A stretch of 64,000 nucleotides of DNA, from positions 186,001 to 250,000 of the forward strand of contig NZ_BBNB01000009.1 in assembly GCF_000759835.1 (NCBI RefSeq). Reading direction: 5' to 3'. The notes beneath the pieces were generated by a model that made no database searches, was not told where the DNA came from, and saw nothing but the letters and a program-made list of their open reading frames with translations. Both the position numbers and the translations under genes were made by a program. Of the stretch, positions 57,676 to 64,000 are shown piece after piece (positions within the stretch are counted from its first letter, which is position 1; each line of letters starts with the position of its first letter). Origin of the DNA: Citrobacter sedlakii NBRC 105722 (GTDB lineage: Bacteria; Pseudomonadota; Gammaproteobacteria; Enterobacterales; Enterobacteriaceae).

Positions 57676-59298
57676 TTACCGTACTCCTCCCGTCGCCCTC
57701 AGCAGTACTTCATCCTGAACCTGTTCCGATAAGCGTCTTCCTCCACGCGTATCCAGCATCATCTGACACCATGCCTGCGCAACCGGCGGCGACGCGTATC
57801 GCAGCATTTGCGAACCGCAGCCGAGCAGATAAATCAGTTGGGTGATGTCACGCCCCTGCGCTTCCACAGGTTTACGTAGCCGCTGTTGCAGTTGGCGAAC
57901 CGCGCGATCAAAATGGCGGTCCTGCCCCCTCACATCAGAAAAGGTTTCGCTCAGTATTTCATCCGCGCCGGTTTGTTTACTGACGACCCGCAGAACGTCG
58001 AGACACATTACGTTTCCTGAACCTTCCCAGATGCTGTTAACCGGCATTTCGCGGTATAGCCGCGGCAGTTCGCTATCTTCGCAATACCCCACGCCACCGA
58101 GGACTTCCATCGCTTCGGCCACAAACGGGATACCGCTTTTACAAACCGCGAATTTAGCGGCTGGGGTAAACAGACGGGCCAGCAATTGCTCTTTTGCTTC
58201 GCTCCGGCGTTCCCACGCGCGAGCCAGACGGAACAACAGCGCGGTTTGCCCCTCAAGCTGTAGCGCCATCCGGCTGAGTACCTGACGCATCATAGGCTGT
58301 TCAATCAGCGGCTTGCCAAAAACCTGACGCTGGTGCGCGTGGTAAATCGCCACTGAGAAAGCGCGGCGCATCAACCCATGGCTACCGAGCGCGCAATCAA
58401 AGCGCGTCATGCCGCCCATCTTCAGGATATGGCGAACGCCTTCGCCCTCTTCACCCAGCAGCCAGCCAAGGGCATCCTGAAACTCCACTTCGCAACTGGC
58501 ATTGGAGCGATTACCCAGTTTGTCTTTGAGACGTTCGAGCCGCACAGCATTGCGCTTTCCGTCGGGCAAAAAACGCGGTACGAAGAAACAGGATAGCCCC
58601 CCATCCGTCTGCGCCAGCACCAGATGGGCATCGCTTTGCGGGACGGAGAAAAACCATTTGTGCCCCACCAGCCGGTACGATCCGTCTTCCAGTCGCTCCG
58701 CGCGGGTGGTATTGCTCAGCACATCGCTCCCGCCCTGTTTCTCCGTCATTCCCATACCAATGAGCAGGCCACGTTTTTGCCCGCCAGGCAAAAGATGTGA
58801 GTCGTAGCGATCGCCCACTAACGGTGTCAACCAGTCAGAAAAGGGGGGCGGGAGCATCTGCTGTAAAAGTGGCGTGGCGGCAAAGGTCATGGTTATCGGG
58901 CATAGCGTCCCGGCTTCCACCTGCGCATGCAGGACAAAGCGCGCAGCGCGGGCGACAAACGATCCGGCGCGCGCCTCCTCCTCCCAGGGCAGGTTGTGCA
59001 CGCGGTTGGTACATAGCCCCTGCATAAGCAGATGCCAGGCGGGATGAAAACGCACATCGTCCAGACGCTGCCCCTGCGGGTCATAGCGCAATAATTCCGG
59101 CGGCCAGCTGTTCGCCAGCCGTCCCAGCTCCAGAGACTCGGCGGTGCCAAGCTGTTGTCCGATGCTGGCGAGCAGTTCACCGTCCCAGCCAGCCCCTTCC
59201 CGGACAACTGCTTCGCACAGCGCGCCGTCAGACAAGAAAAGATTGCTGTTATTCAACGGTATCGGTTGGTTAAAAACGGTATGCGTTTGCCAGTGCAT
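57676..59298 (-). CDS. aidB: Adaptive-response acyl-CoA-dehydrogenase-like protein AidB
   Basis: A 540-residue FAD-binding protein of the acyl-CoA dehydrogenase fold, induced by Ada during alkylation stress, with a C-terminal DNA-binding surface. Recognisable segments are GLLIGMGMTEKQGGSDVLSN (substrate/FAD region), LGNRSNASCEVEF and the EVLGGVGYCEDSELPRLYR flavin segment. The start MHWQTHTVFN follows AAGGAGGGAGA; ten upstream in-frame residues are not conserved. Confidence 0.96.
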   Translation of the reverse strand: MHWQTHTVFNQPIPLNNSNLFLSDGALCEAVVREGAGWDGELLASIGQQLGTAESLELGRLANSWPPELLRYDPQGQRLDDVRFHPAWHLLMQGLCTNRVHNLPWEEEARAGSFVARAARFVLHAQVEAGTLCPITMTFAATPLLQQMLPPPFSDWLTPLVGDRYDSHLLPGGQKRGLLIGMGMTEKQGGSDVLSNTTRAERLEDGSYRLVGHKWFFSVPQSDAHLVLAQTDGGLSCFFVPRFLPDGKRNAVRLERLKDKLGNRSNASCEVEFQDALGWLLGEEGEGVRHILKMGGMTRFDCALGSHGLMRRAFSVAIYHAHQRQVFGKPLIEQPMMRQVLSRMALQLEGQTALLFRLARAWERRSEAKEQLLARLFTPAAKFAVCKSGIPFVAEAMEVLGGVGYCEDSELPRLYREMPVNSIWEGSGNVMCLDVLRVVSKQTGADEILSETFSDVRGQDRHFDRAVRQLQQRLRKPVEAQGRDITQLIYLLGCGSQMLRYASPPVAQAWCQMMLDTRGGRRLSEQVQDEVLLRATGGVR

Positions 59299-59382
59299 TG
59301 TGTCTCCCTCCTTCAATGGCCGCGACAATAAGTATGGTCGCTGCCGGTTGAATGACGACGGAGAGAGATCACAAAAGTGGGA

Positions 59383-60546
59383 TCACCCCGAGATGTAGTG
59401 AGGTATGAATCGTGACGTATCTTTGGTGATCAGGGTGTTATCTTCACGGATCCCCATACCGCAGGCTTCATCATCTACGATCCAACTGCCGACCAGCGTA
59501 TAGCTGTCGCCGAAGCGTGGTAGCGGCTGAAACGCCTGATAGATCATGGGTTCGTCGGCATAATCACCATCGGCATGCTCCATTACCTGCTGATGGCCGT
59601 CAAAGATCGTCACGTTACCCCCCTCACGGGAGAAAATCGGCTTGCGCACACAGCTTGCCCCCGCCTGGATACAGGGCTTTTCCCCGTCAAACCAGGCCGG
59701 AAGCAAATTGGGATGCCGCGGGAAGAGGCGCCACAGCAGTGGCATTAACCCCTTGTTGCTGAGGATACTTTTCCATAAAGGTTCAATCCATTGTTCTCGT
59801 CGCTTGCGTAACAACGGCCCGTTATCGTCCCGCATCATCCATTCCAGCGGATAGAGCTTAAAGGCGCGCTGAATCACGTTATCGTTGAGATCGGTTAACA
59901 CGCCGCCAACACCAAGCCCCAGCTCTTCGAGATAAAGAAACCGCGTCTCCTGGCCCGCCTGCTCCGCACAGTCCTGTAAATAAAGCACCGTGGTGCGATC
60001 TTCATCGCTGTCTTCACAGCAGCAAAAATAAAATGGTTCCGGACGATAAAGCTCCGCAAACCGCGAAATCAGGCGCTCCTGTATCGCGTTGTACTGATCG
60101 GCATCACGGGGAATCGCGCCGCTTCGGCGGGCATCCTCCAGCCACAGCCACTGGAAATACGCCGCCTCGTATAATGACGTTGGCGTGTCTGCGTTGTATT
60201 CAAGCAGCTTAACCGGCGCATTACCGCACCAGACAAAATCCATACGTCCGTACAGCGTAGGATCCTTGCTGCGCCAGCTTTCAGCAATCGCATCCCAGTA
60301 AAGCGGCGGGATCGCCAGTTGCTCAAGAATATGCTCATCTTTTATCGCGCGATCGACGATTTCCAGGCACATCTGATGCAATTCTGCCGTCGGCTTTTCG
60401 ATCTGTTCTTCAATTTGCCGAAGCGTGAAGCGGTAAGCCCGGCTTTCATCCCAGTAGATTTCGTTATCAATGATATGAAAATCGAAACCGTGATCGCAGG
60501 CAATCTGATTCAGATCCCGGCGAACCGGCACATCATGTCGCAGCAT
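59383..60546 (-). CDS. yjfC: Glutathionylspermidine-synthase-like ATP-grasp protein YjfC
   Basis: A 387-residue ATP-grasp amidoligase related to the synthetase half of GspSA, without the amidase domain. Mg/ATP-site sequences include RMDFVWCGNAPVKLLEYNADTPTS and the glycine-rich KPIFSREGGNVTIF, with E/D residues in between. It ligates an unknown carboxylate and amine. The start at 60546 follows GGGGGGCTAACC and matches E. coli length; the open frame continues 76 codons upstream inside yjfM. The two genes overlap by 14 bases. Confidence 0.93.
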   Translation of the reverse strand: MLRHDVPVRRDLNQIACDHGFDFHIIDNEIYWDESRAYRFTLRQIEEQIEKPTAELHQMCLEIVDRAIKDEHILEQLAIPPLYWDAIAESWRSKDPTLYGRMDFVWCGNAPVKLLEYNADTPTSLYEAAYFQWLWLEDARRSGAIPRDADQYNAIQERLISRFAELYRPEPFYFCCCEDSDEDRTTVLYLQDCAEQAGQETRFLYLEELGLGVGGVLTDLNDNVIQRAFKLYPLEWMMRDDNGPLLRKRREQWIEPLWKSILSNKGLMPLLWRLFPRHPNLLPAWFDGEKPCIQAGASCVRKPIFSREGGNVTIFDGHQQVMEHADGDYADEPMIYQAFQPLPRFGDSYTLVGSWIVDDEACGMGIREDNTLITKDTSRFIPHYISG

Positions 60547-61189
60547 GGTTAGCCCCCCAGCTGCCACGGGCGCTGGACGAGCGTCCGTAACCTCCACGAG
60601 ACACCGTTGATACCTTTTTCGTGCTGTAGCTATGGCTGGTCGCAGAGCCTGTTTTTCGTGAGCCTGTACGCCAGGCGTAGTCGCCAGACGTCGTACGCCA
60701 GACGGGACGAGAAACGTAGGATGACCCATTGCTGCTATAAACATACGCCTCATCACGATCTTTACGGAGCGCACGGCTGAGCAAAAAGCCAGAAATGACA
60801 GGCACCCAGCTCTGGTCGATAATATCCTGATAACAGTTGCCGAACTGGGTTTCGCAGTCGCTCTTGCTCATCCTTTTTGGCAAGGTGTTATAAAATTCGG
60901 TTTTCGCGTTATTCCAGGCATCAACGCAAACGCTAATATTATTGCCGTCATCAATGCAGTTCTGCACCGTTTCGTAAAAAACGCCGTCACCATCGTTGTC
61001 GACATCGTCACTGTCACTGCACCCTTTCAAGGCGAAAAAAGCCGCGCCGCCCATGATCGCCAGCGTCAGCACTTTGCCACTGTACCGGCTGCGTTTAGGC
61101 TCGAAAGGGTTTACCGGACGGTCGATCCGGGTAATCGCTGCATGACCTAAGCCTGTTTTACGTTTTTTGTTTCCTGTTTTTTTAGCCAT
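60533..61189 (-). CDS. yjfM: DUF1190 protein YjfM with a calcium-loop-like motif
   Basis: A 218-residue envelope protein: basic N-terminus, one hydrophobic segment at about 39-56 ending ALKGCS, then residues 62-73 reading DVDNDGDGVFYE. That is the 12-residue EF-hand-type pattern D-x-D-x-DG-D with Glu at position 12. A cysteine-containing region follows, then a long Ser/Arg/Tyr/Gly-rich tail (about 150-218). Function unknown. Translated with yjfC. Confidence 0.9.
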   Translation of the reverse strand: MAKKTGNKKRKTGLGHAAITRIDRPVNPFEPKRSRYSGKVLTLAIMGGAAFFALKGCSDSDDVDNDGDGVFYETVQNCIDDGNNISVCVDAWNNAKTEFYNTLPKRMSKSDCETQFGNCYQDIIDQSWVPVISGFLLSRALRKDRDEAYVYSSNGSSYVSRPVWRTTSGDYAWRTGSRKTGSATSHSYSTKKVSTVSRGGYGRSSSARGSWGANHAAT

Positions 61190-61198
61190 GATCGCCCA

Positions 61199-61600
61199 TT
61201 ACCACGTCATGCAAGCCGCATTGAAAATACCGCCCGCCAGTGCGGAGGTGCCCATAAATAGTCCCGCCGCCGTATTATGCTGAATAATTTTCTCGCTCAG
61301 CGTCGGCATATACAGCCTGACGCTAGCGTAGATGATGAGCTGAATGACCAGCGCAATGCCTCCCCAGGCAAAATAATCCGGAATGCTAACGGCGTTTATT
61401 GCCGCGCTGGATAACGGAATAACATATCCCAGCAGCGTACCGCTGAAGGCCAGCGAGGCTGCGGTGTTATTAGTTTTTATCAATCGCCATTCATTGTGCG
61501 GCGTAATTTTGGAGTAGATAAAAAGGAAAAGGATAACCATCGCCGCGCCAATAAAAAAATAGGCGCAGAAGGCCAATAATGAATCCAGAATGTGCATCAC
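61199..61600 (-). CDS. yjfL: DUF350 inner-membrane protein YjfL
   Basis: A 133-residue protein with four hydrophobic spans. The first repeats the DUF350 pattern (LLAFCAYFFIGAAMVILFLFIYSKI), and a second half is similar (ALVIQLIIYASVRLYMP), consistent with a small duplicated membrane unit. Function unknown; constant partner of yjfK and yjfM. Confidence 0.92.
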   Translation of the reverse strand: MMHILDSLLAFCAYFFIGAAMVILFLFIYSKITPHNEWRLIKTNNTAASLAFSGTLLGYVIPLSSAAINAVSIPDYFAWGGIALVIQLIIYASVRLYMPTLSEKIIQHNTAAGLFMGTSALAGGIFNAACMTW

Positions 61601-61614
61601 ATGCTTCCCTGTAA

Positions 61615-62274
61615 TTAACCAATAATATTCAATGAAGTCAGGGGAATATCAACGCCCAGCGCGCGTGAAAAGACCCACTCGGGCTCTCCGCGCTCGTCAA
61701 ATGTCTCCTCCCCGTTCAGCAACAAGTATTCCCAGGTGTCGTCAGTGATCTGACGCTGGTAGCCCATCGAGAAATTGTGGATATCCCATTTTGCCTGCTG
61801 TTGATTCTCCACTTTTTCCAGCATAAAGATCGGCGCGATGTTTCCCGGCTCCTCGCGGTTAAAAAATCGCTGCCAGCGCTGCGCCTGCCAGGTCAACGTC
61901 GGCGTACCAATGGCCACTGGACTGATGGCCGCACGCCAGTGCGCCTCCTGATTTATGCCGTCACAGGTCTGGTAAACGAACAGTTTGATGTCGTCGATAT
62001 CCTCGACGCCCGTGCCTCCGGTGGTGTTTATCTGTAAAAACTCATCGCCGGAGGTGTAATAACGGAAAATTTGACTGCCTCCCCCCAGATCGATATGGCT
62101 GACAGCCGCAACGGTATATTCTTCACCGGGCAGTTCCACCAAAAGCGACGCCTCCAGTAGGCGGAACGCCAGCGTATCCAGCGTAAACCCGGCATTGAGG
62201 TGCAGTCCTAACGGTCCACGAACCGGCGCCTGTGGGGCAGACCTTCTCCACAGCCGTTGAAAGAACGACGTCAT
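61615..62274 (-). CDS. yjfK: DUF2491 protein YjfK
   Basis: A 219-residue soluble protein of the DUF2491 family, beta-rich with many Trp residues (HWRAAISPV, WQAQRWQRFF, WEYLLLNGEE). The start MTSFFQRLWRRS is taken because the preceding 45 in-frame residues overlap the channel gene and are compositionally foreign. ATG overlaps the channel stop (ATGA). No function known. Confidence 0.92.
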   Translation of the reverse strand: MTSFFQRLWRRSAPQAPVRGPLGLHLNAGFTLDTLAFRLLEASLLVELPGEEYTVAAVSHIDLGGGSQIFRYYTSGDEFLQINTTGGTGVEDIDDIKLFVYQTCDGINQEAHWRAAISPVAIGTPTLTWQAQRWQRFFNREEPGNIAPIFMLEKVENQQQAKWDIHNFSMGYQRQITDDTWEYLLLNGEETFDERGEPEWVFSRALGVDIPLTSLNIIG

Positions 62275-63341
62275 CTCGCTTCTCCTATCTCTTGCCAGGC
62301 GACATCGTCCGCCAGGATGCGGCTGTTGCCGACCAGGTGTAACCACATGCCACCGCGGACTTCGGTTGAAATCACCGGGTTTAGCTCCATGCCACGACCG
62401 TTCTTGCAATGGCTGATACCGAGCACCGTCGCGTCATGATGAAGTTTCATATAGCGCATCAGCGCGCCATAGCGGAAAGGCGTAACCGCTTGCGGCACAG
62501 GCAGGGCAAAGCCGGTGTCGCCGAGCATGGGATTCATAATGGAAGCCACCGACTGTGAGGAACCGGGATCCTGGATCGAACGGGACAACTGCTCCGCGGA
62601 GAGATTGCGCACAATTTCTATTTGCGGACAGTGTGTTTCAAGCAGTCCGGCGTAACGTTCATCTTCCAGATACACCACGATATGGCTGTGCGGCGGAACA
62701 AAGCCCGCCAGCGATAGCGCAGCGGTAAAGGTCTGCTCGTCTGTTCTGGCATAAATGATTACGCTCTGGCAGTGGCTCAGCCCCATCCGCTGATGTTCCT
62801 GTGGGTCGTTAATATTACTGACGCGCAGGAAATCCACCCAGCGGTTGCCTGACAGCGGGTGTTGCATCTCGTCCCACTCACACAGCAAAACCCGTTCAAA
62901 GGCGCGTCGGGTATCGTAAAGCAGAAGCGAGATCATCTTCTCCGTCTGATGGCCCCGCCAACCAATCACCAGCATATGTTTACGCAGATGTCGAAAATCG
63001 CCCATCCCGGTTAATCCTTTCGCTAACGTTCCTTGTACCTGCGCAATGACCTTTCCCATCAGCGCACCAAATAAGCCAACGCTTACCGGGATTTGCCAGA
63101 GGCCGGTAAACAAACGTCCTCCGGCGGTCTGCGGGCTTAAGTCACCAAAACCCAGCGTAGACCCCACCACCGAACAGTAGTAGATGAAGTCGCTCAGGCG
63201 ACCGACCAGCGCCGTTTCACCCAGCAGGGTCAGAACCAGATAACAAATCAGGTACTGACTGATAAACAAACCCAATAACGCAGGCCAGGTCACCCGGGAA
63301 AGGTGCCGCTGGCAGGCCCTGACAAGCCAGGTGAACAGCAT
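62271..63341 (-). CDS. Ion channel protein with RCK/TrkA-N domain
   Basis: A 356-residue membrane protein. Two transmembrane helices (about 20-41 and 74-97) flank a potassium-channel-like pore with selectivity filter STLGFGDLSP near residue 62. A Rossmann-like RCK domain follows (HMLVIGWRGHQTEKMISLLL, then LLCEWDEM and VIIYARTDEQTFTAALS), and a C-terminal ligand-like lobe. GFGD instead of GYGD leaves ion selectivity open. Start overlaps the yjfJ stop as TAATG. Not between yjfJ and yjfK in E. coli K-12 as I recall. Confidence 0.9.
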   Translation of the reverse strand: MLFTWLVRACQRHLSRVTWPALLGLFISQYLICYLVLTLLGETALVGRLSDFIYYCSVVGSTLGFGDLSPQTAGGRLFTGLWQIPVSVGLFGALMGKVIAQVQGTLAKGLTGMGDFRHLRKHMLVIGWRGHQTEKMISLLLYDTRRAFERVLLCEWDEMQHPLSGNRWVDFLRVSNINDPQEHQRMGLSHCQSVIIYARTDEQTFTAALSLAGFVPPHSHIVVYLEDERYAGLLETHCPQIEIVRNLSAEQLSRSIQDPGSSQSVASIMNPMLGDTGFALPVPQAVTPFRYGALMRYMKLHHDATVLGISHCKNGRGMELNPVISTEVRGGMWLHLVGNSRILADDVAWQEIGEAR

Positions 63342-64000
63342 TACTCACCTTTTTGCTGTTGCAGGCGCGCTAACACATCCTGAGCTGAACTTTTATTGCT
63401 GCCGCCGATGCCCACTTCAGCCAGCCGCTCGTCCAGATCGCGCCCATCCGCCACTTTTTCCAACTGCGCCGCCGCGTCCAGCCGTGCCTGACGTTCTGCC
63501 TGGCGCGTCTGGATGCGCTTGAGTGATTCTGCCGCTGTAGAGACGTTGGAGGAGGCGCCTACGGTAGAGGTGGTGACCGCCTGCTGCGCGCGCTGCATCG
63601 CCTCCGTCGCCTTTACGACTTCCAACTGCTGCTCAAATTGTGAAATGCGCTGACCGGTGGCTGTTACGGCTCTCTCTACGCCGTCCCGCGACGCTTCAAG
63701 GTTAGCAAGTACTTGCTCTTCTGCCGTAATGAGGTTTTCCAGGCGCGCTATTTCTTCTGCGACCTCATTGATTAACGCGGCGTCGACATTTTTATTCAGC
63801 GCTTCCAGCGCCCGCTTCTCGAGGCTGGCTTTACGCTCGCGCAAATCATAAAGTTTGTCGTTGCTGAGTTTCACCCGGGCGAGCAGTTCGACACGCGACT
63901 GATTCGCTTTATTAAGTTCAGTTTTAGCGTCGCGAATATGCTGCTCCAGCATTCTTACGCCCTGCGCTTCTTCAATTGAAGCTTCCGCCTGGGAGATCAC
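63341..64000 (-). CDS. yjfJ: PspA/IM30-family protein YjfJ, C-terminal part
   Basis: 219 residues are visible; the start lies beyond the right edge, about a dozen residues away if the protein has its usual length of about 232. Nearly the whole chain is heptad-rich coiled coil (EEAQGVRMLEQHIRDAKTELNK, LENLITAEEQVLANLEASRD), the PspA/Vipp1 membrane-remodelling fold. The C-terminus is a short glycine/serine linker and helix ending LARLQQQKGE. Likely to coat or sense stressed inner membrane and work with the channel and YjfK-M. Confidence 0.9.
   Translation of the reverse strand: MISQAEASIEEAQGVRMLEQHIRDAKTELNKANQSRVELLARVKLSNDKLYDLRERKASLEKRALEALNKNVDAALINEVAEEIARLENLITAEEQVLANLEASRDGVERAVTATGQRISQFEQQLEVVKATEAMQRAQQAVTTSTVGASSNVSTAAESLKRIQTRQAERQARLDAAAQLEKVADGRDLDERLAEVGIGGSNKSSAQDVLARLQQQKGE

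Overview
The window is a contiguous piece of an Enterobacteriaceae chromosome. Gene order and protein sequence are very close to the E. coli/Salmonella region that runs pmbA-yjgA-mpl-fbp-ytfQRT/yjfF-ppa-ytfP-tamB-tamA-msrA-ytfL-ytfK-ytfJ-cysQ-cpdB-ytfH-qorB-ytfF-ytfE-cycA-fklB-ytfB-rplI/rpsR/priB/rpsF-yjfY-ulaFEDCBA-ulaG-ulaR-yjfP-bsmA-yjfN-aidB-yjfC/M/L/K/J. Several blocks are not in the E. coli K-12 order as I know it, and a Citrobacter- or Salmonella-like organism fits best. The species cannot be fixed from sequence reading alone. Intergenic REP-type palindromes of two families are frequent; I see no tRNA, rRNA, IS element, prophage or CRISPR array.

Layout. 1-3074 (minus): a poorly characterised operon of the EF_0829-EF_0837 type (PRD protein, SFCGS protein, DUF4312, DUF4311, DUF4310, then an amidohydrolase cut by the left edge). 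3403-8053: pmbA, yjgA/darP, mpl, fbp. 8117-9229: a chemoreceptor almost without a periplasmic domain. 9311-13869: the galactofuranose ABC importer YtfQ-YtfR-YtfT-YjfF. 14178-21757: ppa, ytfP, the TamB/TamA envelope system and msrA. 21759-29073: an accessory catabolic cluster of a LacI-type regulator, four different Gfo/Idh/MocA oxidoreductases and a GPH-family sugar symporter. 29216-37898: ytfL/paeA, ytfK, ytfJ, cysQ, cpdB, ytfH, qorB, an AraC-type regulator and ytfF. 37945-39498: a Tsr-like chemoreceptor. 39744-43721: ytfE with its NsrR site, cycA, fklB, ytfB. 43760-48677: an EamA exporter, the rpsF-priB-rpsR-rplI operon, and a 707-residue protein I do not recognise. 48825-55946: yjfY and the L-ascorbate (ula) regulon. 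55943-59298: yjfP, bsmA, yjfN, aidB. 59383-64000: the yjfJ-channel-yjfK-yjfL-yjfM-yjfC envelope cluster, cut by the right edge.

How the parts work together. Four blocks look like self-contained uptake-plus-catabolism modules: the DUF4310-4312 operon (substrate unknown), the galactofuranose importer, the LacI/Gfo-Idh-MocA/GPH cluster (probably a glycoside or polyol handled through keto-sugar chemistry), and ula. Both chemoreceptor genes are preceded by well-spaced sigma-28 (FliA) promoter matches, which places them in the flagellar regulon although they sit among housekeeping genes. The least understood systems are the four-oxidoreductase cluster, the DUF4310-4312 operon with its matched palindromes, the 707-residue protein beside rpsF, and the PspA-like/channel/ATP-grasp cluster at the right edge.
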